In this document: piece by piece, positions 42,394 to 51,336 of the stretch
Numbering within the stretch: the first letter of the stretch is position 1
How the letters are laid out: each line of letters opens with the position of its first letter
Assembly (NCBI GenBank): GCA_963791295.1
Contig: CAWBRY010000003.1
Coordinates: 310,001-374,000, forward strand
Length of the DNA: 64,000 nt
Origin: CAWBRY01 sp963791295
Lineage (GTDB): Bacteria > Bacteroidota > Bacteroidia > Chitinophagales > Chitinophagaceae
Direction of reading: 5' to 3'
Notes under the pieces: generated by a model
What the model saw: the letters and a program-made list of their open reading frames with translations, nothing else
The model's database searches: none
Told to the model about the DNA's origin: nothing
Translations under genes and position numbers: made by a program

Positions 42394-44019
42394 TTACCGG
42401 TTCATACTTGCGAGGAATTCTTCGTTGTCCTTGGTACCTCTCATCCGGTTCTGCAATTCGCGCATGGCTTCTTCAGTATTCATATCATTGAGAAATACCC
42501 GCAGGAGATTCATTCTTTGTAATACGTCTCTTTCCAGTAACAAATCATCGCGGCGTGTGGACGAAGCAACCAGGTCTATCGCCGGGTATATACGCTTGTT
42601 GGACAAGCGACGATCCAATTGCAATTCCATATTACCGGTACCCTTGAACTCTTCAAAGATCACCTCGTCCATTTTGCTGCCCGTATCTACCAGGGCAGTT
42701 GCAATGATGGTAAGTGATCCCCCGAATTCGATTTTGCGCGCAGCGCCAAAAAACTGTTTTGGTTTCTGCATCGCGTTAGCTTCCACACCGCCGGAAAGGA
42801 CCTTTCCACTTGAAGGAGCCACCGTATTATGGGCACGTGCCAAACGTGTAATAGAATCCAGCAATATCACTACATCATGGCCGCACTCAACTAGTCGTTT
42901 GGCTTTTTGCAATGCAATCGTGGAAACCTTTACGTGTTTTTCAGCAGGTTCATCGAAAGTTGAGGCTATTACTTCGGCCTTCACACTTCTTTCCATGTCA
43001 GTTACTTCTTCAGGACGCTCATCTACCAGGACCACCATTAAATAACATTCGGGATGGTTCTCTGCAATGGCATTGGCCACCGCTTTCAACAGCATCGTCT
43101 TCCCTGTTTTCGGCTGCGCTACAATTAATCCGCGTTGTCCCTTACCAATAGGCGTGAAGAGGTCCATGATACGGGTGGACAGATCAGCAGGTCCGCTAAA
43201 TAGATTTAACTTCTCAAAGGGAAACAAAGGAGTGAGATAATCAAACGGAACCCGGTCGCGAACTTCTTCAGGACTTTTTCCATTGATCGTATCGACTTTC
43301 AATAAGGCAAAATATTTTTCTCCTTCTTTGGGAGGTCGAACTGCGCCATGAACTGTATCACCGGTCTTTAAACCGAAAAGTTTGATCTGCGATGGAGATA
43401 CATATACATCGTCTGGCGAGGATAGATAGTTATAATCGGAGGAGCGAAGAAAGCCATAACCATCGGGCATCATTTCCAAAACACCTTCGGACAGGATGAC
43501 GCCATCAAATTCGATGTTGAATTGTTGATCACGCCGTTGCGGATACACTTTATTTGCCAGATTGGAAGCTGATTCTGATTCTTGTTGAAGGCCATCACCA
43601 CCATTGTTTTCTGCAACATCTGCTTCTTCCTGTGCATTGCCTGTGTCTTCCGGAAGGCTTGCTTCCACCTGTTCATCCGACGCTTCCTTTTCATCGGGTT
43701 TTTTACGGCCTCTTTTCACCGCGGTCTTATCATCTTTTTTAGGAGGCATTGGAGGTTTTTTAAAATTTTTGACGTCATCGCCATTTTCTACCAGGGCTTC
43801 TTCTGTAGTGATGCCGGTGGTGGCTTTAACGATTCGCTTGCGCTTATTTTTATCTTCATTAGCCACGCCGGTCTTGGCGCCGGCAATAGCCTGGTTATCC
43901 AGAATTTTATATACCAGATCTTGTTTTCCCAGCTTTTTAGCATTCGGTATTTTGAGTTGCTCTGCAATGTCCAGCAACTCAGGAACGAGCATGTCGTTCA
44001 GTTGGAGAATATCGTACAT
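42394..44019 (-). CDS. rho: Transcription termination factor Rho
   Basis: Rho is the hexameric RNA translocase that ends transcription. The N-terminal Rho_N helix bundle (DILQLNDMLVPELLDIAEQL) is followed by an insert of about 110 residues rich in Lys, Glu, Asp, Gln and Asn (about 55-165), predicted disordered. The cold-shock RNA-binding domain has GVLEMMPDGYGFLRSSDYNY and VYVSPSQIKLFGLKTGD. Walker A is VAQPKTGKTMLLK, Walker B VVILLDSITRLARAHN, and the Q- and R-loops lie in SGGVEANAMQKPKQFFGAAR and after. The insert makes it 541 rather than about 420 residues, a known Bacteroidota trait. Confidence 0.96.
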   Translation of the reverse strand: MYDILQLNDMLVPELLDIAEQLKIPNAKKLGKQDLVYKILDNQAIAGAKTGVANEDKNKRKRIVKATTGITTEEALVENGDDVKNFKKPPMPPKKDDKTAVKRGRKKPDEKEASDEQVEASLPEDTGNAQEEADVAENNGGDGLQQESESASNLANKVYPQRRDQQFNIEFDGVILSEGVLEMMPDGYGFLRSSDYNYLSSPDDVYVSPSQIKLFGLKTGDTVHGAVRPPKEGEKYFALLKVDTINGKSPEEVRDRVPFDYLTPLFPFEKLNLFSGPADLSTRIMDLFTPIGKGQRGLIVAQPKTGKTMLLKAVANAIAENHPECYLMVVLVDERPEEVTDMERSVKAEVIASTFDEPAEKHVKVSTIALQKAKRLVECGHDVVILLDSITRLARAHNTVAPSSGKVLSGGVEANAMQKPKQFFGAARKIEFGGSLTIIATALVDTGSKMDEVIFEEFKGTGNMELQLDRRLSNKRIYPAIDLVASSTRRDDLLLERDVLQRMNLLRVFLNDMNTEEAMRELQNRMRGTKDNEEFLASMNR

Positions 44020-44335
44020 ACAAAAAACTTGAAGTTATCACTGAGCCCTGATCACCAATCTTAACTAAGAAAAAGGTTTGAATTTATTATGAATGGAAAC
44101 GGGTAAACTGCTAAGCCGAGAGCTAAAGAAGGGCACTTATCAGCTTGGTTCCGGATGCAATAATACGCCGATTTTGGCAAAAACAAAAATTTTTAGGCGG
44201 GAGATGGGGACTGTAGAGGCCATTTTGCTGTCATCTACATGCAATGAAACCATTCAATTATCAGGGTTCACTACCGGAGAATTAGCGGCCATTCCTGACC
44301 CTGCTGCTTATCTTTGCTCCTCGAAAAAAATCAAA
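44020..44335. other. Gene-free stretch between rho and asnS
   Basis: An open frame continuous with asnS runs through part of it from 44093, but the encoded 81 residues have no AsnRS character. A -7 element lies at 44309-44316. No T-box or other leader RNA was recognised, and no clear promoter for rho was found. Confidence 0.5.
44309..44316 (+). promoter_or_regulatory. -7 element for asnS
   Basis: TATCTTTG matches TAnnTTTG 19 bases before the ATG at 44336, giving a very short leader and supporting that start. The -33 region is not convincing. Confidence 0.45.
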
Positions 44336-45778
44336 ATGTTCAATAGAAGGGTAAGAATAAAAGACCTGCTGGCACAGGAGCCCCTGCAACAGGAAGTAAC
44401 TGTCATGGGTTGGGTCAGGACCTTTCGAAACAATCAATTCATTGCCCTGAATGATGGATCAACCAACACCAATTTGCAGGTGGTGGTTGACTTAGGTCAA
44501 TACGACGATGAATTCCTGAAGCGGATCACGACGAGCTCATCACTAAAGGTCTCGGGTAAATTAATACCGTCATTGGGCAAGGGGCAGAAGGCAGAAGTGA
44601 AGGCCAGTCTTATAGAAATTCTCGGAGATTCCGATGCCAACCTCTACCCTCTTCAATTGAAGAATAAACCAACACTGGAATATTTGCGTGAAAAGGCACA
44701 TTTGCGCTTTCGCACAAACACATTTGGAGCCGTATTCCGTGTCCGTCATGCACTGGCATTTGCGGTTCACCAATTCTTTAATGAAAAAGGGTTTCTCCAT
44801 TTACATACTCCCATTATTACCGGCAGTGATGCGGAGGGAGCTGGAGAAACGTTCCGGGTCACTACCCTGCCGCTCGACAAACCTCCAATGGATGAGAACG
44901 GCGCCATCAATTTTACTGAGGATTTTTTTGGCAAGCCGACCAACCTCACCGTCAGTGGACAGTTGGAAGGAGAACTCGCTGCTACTGCATTTGGAGATAT
45001 ATATACATTCGGACCAACCTTTCGCGCAGAGAATTCAAACACAGCCCGTCACCTCGCTGAATTCTGGATGATCGAACCGGAAATGGCTTTCTATGACCTG
45101 GAGGACAATGCCAATCTTGCTGAAGAGTTTGTCAAATACCTTATTCAATATGCAATGGATAAGACCCGGGACGATCTTGATTTTCTTGCTCAGCGATTGC
45201 AGGAAGAAGAAAGACAATTGCCGGAAGACAAGCGGAGTGGGATGGGATTGATCGAAAAACTGGAATTCGTTATCAATAATAAATTCGAACGCCTTACATA
45301 TGGCGAAGCGATAGACATTCTCAAAGAAAGTAATTACAATAAGAAAAAGAAATTTCAATATCCAATTACAGGTTGGGGCATGGATCTACAAAGTGAACAC
45401 GAAAGATACCTGGTGGAAAAGCATTTCAAAAAGCCTGTCATACTAACCAATTATCCAAAACAGATCAAGGCGTTTTATATGCGTCAAAATGATGATGGTA
45501 CAACGGTTGCCGCCATGGATATACTTGCACCCGGCATCGGTGAGATTGTTGGTGGATCACAAAGGGAAGAACGTCTTGATAAGCTGGAAGCACGGATGAA
45601 AGAGATGAACATTCCGTCAGAAGAATTGTGGTGGTATCTCGAAACCAGGAAATTTGGAACTGTCCCTCATTCAGGGTTTGGTCTTGGATTTGAAAGAATG
45701 GTACAGTTCGTTACTGGAATGACAAATATCCGCGATGTAATTCCCTTTCCCCGCACACCGAAGAGCGCTGAATTCTAA
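44336..45778 (+). CDS. asnS: Asparaginyl-tRNA synthetase
   Basis: This class II synthetase charges tRNA-Asn. The ATG at 44336 (MFNRRVRIKDLLAQEPLQQE) gives 480 residues. The N-terminal OB fold has VTVMGWVRTFRNNQFIALND. Motif 1 lies around FRVRHALAFAVHQFFNEKGF, motif 2 is TFGPTFRAENSNTARHLAEF, and motif 3 GFGLGFERMVQFVTG. The AsnRS-type HLAEFWMIEPEMAF is present. A residue block LQEEERQLPEDKRSGMGLIE forms the usual insertion. Codon and composition are like the neighbours. A -7 box just upstream supports the start over the longer open frame. Confidence 0.96.
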   Translation: MFNRRVRIKDLLAQEPLQQEVTVMGWVRTFRNNQFIALNDGSTNTNLQVVVDLGQYDDEFLKRITTSSSLKVSGKLIPSLGKGQKAEVKASLIEILGDSDANLYPLQLKNKPTLEYLREKAHLRFRTNTFGAVFRVRHALAFAVHQFFNEKGFLHLHTPIITGSDAEGAGETFRVTTLPLDKPPMDENGAINFTEDFFGKPTNLTVSGQLEGELAATAFGDIYTFGPTFRAENSNTARHLAEFWMIEPEMAFYDLEDNANLAEEFVKYLIQYAMDKTRDDLDFLAQRLQEEERQLPEDKRSGMGLIEKLEFVINNKFERLTYGEAIDILKESNYNKKKKFQYPITGWGMDLQSEHERYLVEKHFKKPVILTNYPKQIKAFYMRQNDDGTTVAAMDILAPGIGEIVGGSQREERLDKLEARMKEMNIPSEELWWYLETRKFGTVPHSGFGLGFERMVQFVTGMTNIRDVIPFPRTPKSAEF

Positions 45779-45790
45779 ATCACGTGAGAA

Positions 45791-46615
45791 TTATTGATGA
45801 ACGCACATCACGGGAATATGTGAATGGAATACCAATTGTTTAGTCGAGCTGGACTTGAATATATTTTCCAAAAACTTATGTTTCTTGGGAATAGTTATGA
45901 CCAGGTCAATATTGTTCTTCTCCGCAAATTCATTAATACCATGCTCTACATCTTTATCCTGGATGAAATGGTATTCAGGAGTTAGGTCCTCTAGCAACTT
46001 GTGTAATAATTCAGAATTAGGTATCTCGTCCTGTCCTAACTGCTGCGGATGAAAATCCACATTGAGCACATGCAGCTCAGCTCCGAATTCATTTACGAAC
46101 TCCTTTATATATTGTGCAGGTGTTGTTTCATCGATATCCCGGAAATCACATGCAAAGCCGATTTTATTAATGCCCATTCCATATTGCTTTCCCTGGGGAA
46201 CGCAGACAACCGGGCATGTCAGGTGACGAACAACGCTAAGAGTATTACTGCCAAACAATATTCTGTCCAACCCCGAACTGCCTTTGGTGCCCATGATGAT
46301 AGCAAAGGGCTCCGTCTTGCATAACTCTATCAATTCATCAGTCAGATTACCCAATCTGACCTGAGTTTCCAGTTTCAATTGACCCGAAGTAATATGCTCT
46401 ACTTCCTTTTTTAAGCTCATTAGTCTTTCTTCTGCTGCTACTCTTACTTCTTCAGGCGAAACGATGATGGCCGGAACATCGCTGATGGTCACGGGGATTT
46501 GATACGCATGAAAAAGGATAACGCTGGCATTTACCACCTTTGCCATTTCAATTCCATAATGCAATGCATTCGCTGCAGTAGGTGAAAAATCGGTCGGTAT
46601 GATAATCGTCTTCAT
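45791..46615 (-). CDS. Universal stress protein with two UspA domains
   Basis: The ATG at 46615 (MKTIIIPTDFSPTAANALHY) gives 274 residues in tandem UspA folds. The first (1-145) has the ATP-binding pattern GTKGSSGLDRILFGSNTLSVVRH, matching G-x2-G-x9-G-S. The second (150-274), starting NKIGFACDFRDIDETTPAQY, lacks a clean ATP motif and ends KSSSTKQLVFHSHIPVMCVH. Such proteins respond to starvation or redox stress through unknown partners. It is convergent with asnS (12 bp between stops) and divergent from the DUF4440-PadR-PspC operon. Confidence 0.92.
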   Translation of the reverse strand: MKTIIIPTDFSPTAANALHYGIEMAKVVNASVILFHAYQIPVTISDVPAIIVSPEEVRVAAEERLMSLKKEVEHITSGQLKLETQVRLGNLTDELIELCKTEPFAIIMGTKGSSGLDRILFGSNTLSVVRHLTCPVVCVPQGKQYGMGINKIGFACDFRDIDETTPAQYIKEFVNEFGAELHVLNVDFHPQQLGQDEIPNSELLHKLLEDLTPEYHFIQDKDVEHGINEFAEKNNIDLVITIPKKHKFLENIFKSSSTKQLVFHSHIPVMCVHQ

Positions 46616-46811
46616 ATTTAGAAAACTATCAATAAGAGTACCAACGAAGGGTTTTGGAGTAACGGATATATTAAATCCTCCCACCGCTCAACCAGCAAAT
46701 CTTACCCTCTATCGAAACGGGTTAGGAAGGAAAGTTCTACATTTACCGGTGATTATCAGTAGCTTAGATGCTTTTTCCTTCCTGTTCAATAGCCATTACC
46801 TGAAAAAATAT

Positions 46812-46857
46812 GGTACTATGTGTTGTATAGTACCAAATATCACCTTATCTTTGGTAC
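46812..46857 (+). promoter_or_regulatory. Promoter covered by two interlocked palindromes (candidate PadR operator)
   Basis: GGTACTAT (46812-46819) and ATAGTACC (46827-46834) form a perfect eight-base dyad. GTACCAAA (46830-46837) and TTTGGTAC (46850-46857) form a second that shares GTACC with the first. Between them run -33 TTG (46823-46825), a 20-base spacer and -7 TATCTTTG (46846-46853), an exact Bacteroidota promoter, ending 21 bases before the ATG at 46875. A dimeric repressor bound here would block transcription; the PadR gene of the same operon is the obvious candidate. Confidence 0.65.
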
Positions 46858-46874
46858 AATAAATCGATTCTGGT

Positions 46875-47360
46875 ATGTATAGTCAATCTCTATTTCGCAA
46901 GTTGATCACTTTATTCTTCTTCTTTTTTTCGGCCATTTCGTTTGTTTCTGCTCAATCTGGAAAGAGCAGTGAGGAGAACCAGGATTTATATAATGAGATC
47001 GCCCACATGGATTCAGTATTGTTCAATGCATATAATACCCAGGACCTGGAAAAAATAAAAACGTTGTTTACTGAAGACCTCGAATTTTACCACGATAAGG
47101 GCGGCTTAACTCATTATTCAGAAAATGTAGAGGCATTTAAAAAACTATTTTCAGAGAATCGCGGATTGAAAAGAGATCTGGTAAAGGGGAGCATGGAAGT
47201 TTTTCCGATCAAAGGATATGGCGCTGTTGAAACGGGCTCCCACAGTTTTTGCCATATGGAAAATGGCAAACCGGATTGCGGCACATTCAAGTTTTTACAT
47301 ATTTGGAAAAAGGAGAATGGTGCATGGAAAATTGCAAGGGTAGTGAGCTATGATCATTGA
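46875..47360 (+). CDS. Exported SnoaL/DUF4440-like protein
   Basis: The protein has 161 residues with a clear Sec signal (LITLFFFFFSAISFVSAQ). The mature part is an NTF2-like cone: MDSVLFNAYNTQDLEKIKTL, FTEDLEFYHDKGGLTHYSEN, VFPIKGYGAVETGSHSF and KFLHIWKKENGAWKIARVVS. Proteins of this type bind small ligands or act as hydrolases or isomerases; no substrate can be proposed. It is the first gene after the interlocked-palindrome promoter and precedes padR by 44 bp. Confidence 0.85.
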   Translation: MYSQSLFRKLITLFFFFFSAISFVSAQSGKSSEENQDLYNEIAHMDSVLFNAYNTQDLEKIKTLFTEDLEFYHDKGGLTHYSENVEAFKKLFSENRGLKRDLVKGSMEVFPIKGYGAVETGSHSFCHMENGKPDCGTFKFLHIWKKENGAWKIARVVSYDH

Positions 47361-47404
47361 AATAAACAAATGATTTAAGTACTCCTAATTAGAAAAAGTG
47401 ATCT

Positions 47405-47755
47405 ATGAATATTGAAAACACACAGAGCCAGATGCGGAAAGGAATACTGGAGTTCTGTATCCTCTCTATCATTCGCCGGGGAGAAGCGTATCCGAGCGAT
47501 ATAGTCGAGGAAATGCGTGCCGCCCGCCTATCCATTCTCGAAGGAACCCTCTACCCTTTGTTAACGCGCTTAAAGAATGCGGAAATGCTCACCTATCGTT
47601 GGGTGGAAAGCAATTCAGGCCCTCCCCGCAAATATTTTCTCCTCACATCCAAAGGCGAAAACTTTTACCGGGAACTGGAACAGACCTGGAATGAATTATC
47701 CAACGGAGTAAATGCATTGGCTAGTAAACGATCGGACGAACCACTCAATCAATAA
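47405..47755 (+). CDS. PadR-family transcriptional regulator
   Basis: The 116-residue winged-helix protein shows MRKGILEFCILSIIRRGEAY, YPSDIVEEMRAARLSILEGT and LYPLLTRLKNAEMLTYRWVE, the PadR recognition region, and SGPPRKYFLLTSKGENFYRE for the wing. The C-terminal helix for dimerisation is short (subfamily 2). PadR proteins usually repress their own operon and open on binding a ligand. It lies 29 bp before the PspC-domain gene, an association frequent in Bacteroidota. Confidence 0.93.
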   Translation: MNIENTQSQMRKGILEFCILSIIRRGEAYPSDIVEEMRAARLSILEGTLYPLLTRLKNAEMLTYRWVESNSGPPRKYFLLTSKGENFYRELEQTWNELSNGVNALASKRSDEPLNQ

Positions 47756-47784
47756 CAACATACTTCAACCAAAAATTCTTCACG

Positions 47785-49995
47785 ATGAAAAAGATCATCA
47801 ACATAAACCTAAGCGGAAGGGTAATTCCAATAGAGGACTCCGCTTATGAAATGTTACAAGCCTACATTGAAAGTCTTCGACGCTATTTTGCCAACGAAGA
47901 AGGCCGTGATGAGATCATCAATGATATTGAAAGCCGGATTGCAGAACTGATGAGTGAAAAGGTGCGGTTAGGTTCGGCATCCATCACCGACAATGATGTA
48001 AACGATATCATTGCTTCCATGGGTCGCCCGGAAGATTTTGAAGCGGCAGAAAATGAAAAATCGGCAGGAGCTCAGGCCGCCTCGGCCAAAACCGAACCCG
48101 AAGGAGAATATACTTATACCGCCTCGAAGCCAAAGTCGCGCTTGTACAGGGACAGTAGTGATAAAATGATCGGAGGAGTTTGTTCGGGGTTGGCTAATTA
48201 CTTAAATATTGACACATCCATCGTTCGATTATTATTTGCCATTATTACGTTTGGTGGCTTTGGCGCAGGAATACTGATCTATATTTTATTGTGGATCGTA
48301 TTGCCGGTCAAAGGGCTCGAGGAATTCGAAGGAAAGCGATTATATCGCAATTCTGAAGATAGAATACTCGGTGGCGTGGGCAGTGGACTGGCGGCATATT
48401 TTGGCAGGGATCCCTGGTTTATCCGGATACTGTTTGCTGCACCATTACTATTAAATATATTCTTCCGAATACTGAATTGGCCGTTCCATAGTGACGGGTC
48501 ATTTGTACCAAACATCGTGTTTGGTTCCATATCCGGAACCTTTATCCTGGCCTATATTGTTTTATGGATTGTATTGCCGGAGGCCAAAAGCCAATATCAG
48601 AAAATGGAAATGCGCGGAGAAAAAGTAGATGTCAATACCATTCGCCAAAATGTGAAGGAAGGAATTCAAAATACCAAATCAAAAATTAAAGATTGGGGAA
48701 CAGAAGTAAAAAGTACGGCTCAGCAATTTAAAGGGAAGGCCAAAGAATTTGCCGATACTCGTGGTAAATCGTTTGCTTCTGAGGCAAGTAGTGCTGTAAG
48801 AAGAACGGGCAGCGGAATAGGCCGCATCATCGGCATTTTATTTAAGATATTCTTCCTGTTTATTGCCGGCACCATTGCATTCGCCTTATTTGTCGCTCTT
48901 ATGGGGCTAGTATTCGGGGGCATTGGCATGTGGCCTCTCACCACATTTATATTGGACGGATTCTGGCAAAACGCATTTGCATGGGGGACATTAATTCTGT
49001 TCCTGGGAGTACCCCTCATCGGTTTTATAATTTGGTTATTGAGAAGGATCATGCGGGTAAAGTCTCAAAGCAATTACCTCGGTTGGACGTTCGGCGGTTT
49101 ATGGACCCTGGGCTGGGTCTCTGTTGCATGCCTTGGAGCCAGCTTGTCTAATGATTTTCGTGTAAGCAATGATAGGACAGACGGAACAGAAATGTCGATT
49201 ACGCAACCCGCCAAAGGCAAATTGCTGGTGAGTGTAAGCGAACCAGAAGTTGAATATTCCGGTTCCCTTCCATGGATCAGTTTTGAAGGCAATGGTATGG
49301 ATATTACGAGAGATTCATTTAAACTTTCTAATGTTAGGATCAGGGTGGAGCAAAGCAAAGACTCGAGCTTTCACGTGGAAGTGAAGAAATATAGTCGCGG
49401 AAGGACACTGGCTGATGCAGAAGAAAAAGCGCAGCGCATAGTGTACAACGTAAATTATAAGGACAGTGTGCTGGACGTAGGAAGTGGGATTGCGATAGGC
49501 AAGGAGACAAAATTCAGGGGACAACAAGCAATTGTGGTTGTAAAAATTCCATCTGGAAGAAAGATCCGTTTTGACGAATCACTGAATAAACTTCATGAAT
49601 TGAACATCCGGATGAAAGACAATCGAAACTGGAATAGAAGAAACAGAAGATTTGACATTGATATGGATCATTACTTTGATTACAAGACAGGCGTCGATTA
49701 TACAATGGGCGCTGATGGAGAGCTAAAAGGACCGGATGGAGTTTCTGTGAATAGTTACCGCTACTCCGAGAATGATAGCACCGCAAAAAAGGATTCAGTA
49801 TCGGAAATACAGCGGCAGATAGATGAAGAAATTCGCAGGAAGGATGAAAGCGAAAAAAAGATCCGGGACCTGGAGAATAAGAAAAAACAATCGAAGCCCA
49901 GTACGAAAATAGAAGTACGCATGGAAGACAAGAACAATGAGGAATTAGCCGGATCGCCTTCGGCAGTCTTCTCTTTGATCAGCTGGCTTAATTAG
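47785..49995 (+). CDS. Membrane protein with two PspC domains
   Basis: The protein has 736 residues. Residues 1-85 are a cytoplasmic HAAS-like domain (MKKIININLSGRVIPIEDSA). Two PspC domains follow: SRLYRDSSDKMIGGVCSGLA with its helix (about 112-175) and KRLYRNSEDRILGGVGSGLA with its helix (about 183-265). A polar helical stretch (about 275-345) precedes two or three more membrane segments (about 350-460). The remainder is a beta-rich domain resembling DUF-type adhesin strands, ending in a charged coiled segment (EIQRQIDEEIRRKDESEKKI). PspC proteins sense envelope stress. A tandem-hairpin terminator follows. Confidence 0.87.
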   Translation: MKKIININLSGRVIPIEDSAYEMLQAYIESLRRYFANEEGRDEIINDIESRIAELMSEKVRLGSASITDNDVNDIIASMGRPEDFEAAENEKSAGAQAASAKTEPEGEYTYTASKPKSRLYRDSSDKMIGGVCSGLANYLNIDTSIVRLLFAIITFGGFGAGILIYILLWIVLPVKGLEEFEGKRLYRNSEDRILGGVGSGLAAYFGRDPWFIRILFAAPLLLNIFFRILNWPFHSDGSFVPNIVFGSISGTFILAYIVLWIVLPEAKSQYQKMEMRGEKVDVNTIRQNVKEGIQNTKSKIKDWGTEVKSTAQQFKGKAKEFADTRGKSFASEASSAVRRTGSGIGRIIGILFKIFFLFIAGTIAFALFVALMGLVFGGIGMWPLTTFILDGFWQNAFAWGTLILFLGVPLIGFIIWLLRRIMRVKSQSNYLGWTFGGLWTLGWVSVACLGASLSNDFRVSNDRTDGTEMSITQPAKGKLLVSVSEPEVEYSGSLPWISFEGNGMDITRDSFKLSNVRIRVEQSKDSSFHVEVKKYSRGRTLADAEEKAQRIVYNVNYKDSVLDVGSGIAIGKETKFRGQQAIVVVKIPSGRKIRFDESLNKLHELNIRMKDNRNWNRRNRRFDIDMDHYFDYKTGVDYTMGADGELKGPDGVSVNSYRYSENDSTAKKDSVSEIQRQIDEEIRRKDESEKKIRDLENKKKQSKPSTKIEVRMEDKNNEELAGSPSAVFSLISWLN

Positions 49996-50012
49996 AACTC
50001 GGTTGAAGTTGG

Positions 50013-50069
50013 GTCCCGGTGAAAACCGGGACAAAGGCTCTTTCTGTTTTCAAACAGAAGAGCCTTTTT
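50013..50069 (+). terminator. Tandem hairpins ending the PadR-PspC operon
   Basis: The first hairpin (50013-50032) has perfect eight-base arms GTCCCGGT/ACCGGGAC closed by a GAAA tetraloop. It abuts the second (50033-50069), where AAAGGCTCTT and the complementary AGAGCCTTT flank an inner CTGTTT/AAACAG stem with one bulge, followed by a T run. The second is a good intrinsic terminator. The first may protect the 3' end or be a binding site. Confidence 0.75.
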
Positions 50070-50111
50070 AGCGCCCTGGAGGCCCTGAAGTAGGGACTCT
50101 TTATTTAATCC

Positions 50112-50119
50112 TAATTTTG
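50112..50119 (+). promoter_or_regulatory. -7 element for gcvT
   Basis: TAATTTTG matches TAnnTTTG 26 bases before the gcvT start. Confidence 0.5.
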
Positions 50120-50145
50120 CAATCCCTCAATTAGATAAAAGCCGG

Positions 50146-51249
50146 ATGAAGAACACTCCTTTTTCAGAGATACATATGGGCCTTAAGGCAAAGATGGCTG
50201 AATTTGCAGGTTACAACATGCCTATCAGTTATAGTGGAATTAACGATGAACACATGGCCGTTCGAAAGAATGCAGGCATTTTTGATGTGAGTCACATGGG
50301 TGAGTTCATGTTGAAAGGAAAAAACGCACTGGATCTGATTCAGCGAGTGACCAGCAATGATGCTTCGAAGCTCGATGCCGGCCAGGCACAATATAGTTGC
50401 CTTCCGAATGATACCGGCGGCATTGTAGATGATCTGCTGGTGTATTGTATCGAAAAAAACAATATATACATGCTGGTGGTGAATTCGTCAAATATTGAAA
50501 AAGATTGGAATTGGATCAGCAAGCACAATACGCGAAAAACGGAGATGCATAATATCTCTGACAAAACCTGCCTGCTGGCCGTACAAGGACCCAACGCAAC
50601 CAAAATACTTCAGCCACTAACGGAGATGAATATACTGGATCTCAAGTATTATACGTTTGTAAAGGGGAAGTTTGCGGATATCGACAACGTTTTAATCAGC
50701 GCTACTGGTTATACCGGGGCTGGGGGAGTGGAGATTTATTTTTCCAGGGACGTAGAGGGAGATAAAAAAGCAAAGCCTGCGCAGAGGATTTGGGATGCGA
50801 TACTTAAGATCGGCGCTCCCCAGGGCTTGAAGCCCGTGGGATTGGGAGCCAGGGATACTCTTCGTTTGGAAATGGGATATTGTTTATACGGCAACGATAT
50901 AGATGACACTACTTCACCTCTTGAAGCCGGATTGGGATGGATTACAAAATTTACTAAAGAATTTACGGCAAGAGGCATTTTAGAAAATCAAAAGATGGAA
51001 GGTGTTGAAAGAAAACTGGTGGGTTTTGAAATGATCGAAAAAGGCATCGCTCGAAATGGGTATGAGATCAAGGATTTTTCCGGTGCCACAATTGGAAGGG
51101 TGACATCAGGTACTCAATCACCTAGTTTAAACAAGGCCATTGGCATGGGGTATGTTCGAACCAATTTTGCCAGCATTGGGTCGGATATTTACATCCATGT
51201 GAGGGACAAATTACTGCAAGCCAAAGTAGCCAAAATACCCTTCGCATAA
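50146..51249 (+). CDS. gcvT: Aminomethyltransferase, glycine cleavage system T protein
   Basis: GcvT takes the aminomethyl group from lipoylated H protein, releasing ammonia and forming methylenetetrahydrofolate. The 367 residues show PFSEIHMGLKAKMAEFAGYN, FDVSHMGEFMLKGKNALDLI, RVTSNDASKLDAGQAQYSCL, LLAVQGPNATKILQPL, ATGYTGAGGVEIYFS and LGARDTLRLEMGYCLYGNDI, with the catalytic Asp in GARDTLRLE. The C-terminal barrel has RVTSGTQSPSLNKAIGMGYV. Genes for the H and P proteins are not in the window. Confidence 0.96.
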   Translation: MKNTPFSEIHMGLKAKMAEFAGYNMPISYSGINDEHMAVRKNAGIFDVSHMGEFMLKGKNALDLIQRVTSNDASKLDAGQAQYSCLPNDTGGIVDDLLVYCIEKNNIYMLVVNSSNIEKDWNWISKHNTRKTEMHNISDKTCLLAVQGPNATKILQPLTEMNILDLKYYTFVKGKFADIDNVLISATGYTGAGGVEIYFSRDVEGDKKAKPAQRIWDAILKIGAPQGLKPVGLGARDTLRLEMGYCLYGNDIDDTTSPLEAGLGWITKFTKEFTARGILENQKMEGVERKLVGFEMIEKGIARNGYEIKDFSGATIGRVTSGTQSPSLNKAIGMGYVRTNFASIGSDIYIHVRDKLLQAKVAKIPFA

Positions 51250-51301
51250 TCGATTGCCCAAATACGTTATTGTAATATTAAAAAAGATGTCTTTCATTTT
51301 A

Positions 51302-51309
51302 TAAATTTG
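51302..51309 (+). promoter_or_regulatory. -7 element for the SRPBCC gene at 51337
   Basis: TAAATTTG matches TAnnTTTG 27 bases before the ATG at 51337. It overlaps a TTG at 51307 that would give a longer product, so it supports the ATG. Confidence 0.5.
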
Positions 51310-51336
51310 CAGGGATTTCAAAATTCAAACTCCTAT

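Noticed and set aside
44020..44335. Possible T-box or other leader RNA before asnS
   Set aside because: No T-box sequence or antiterminator pair was found, a -7 element lies only 19 bases before the start, and T-boxes are essentially absent from this phylum.
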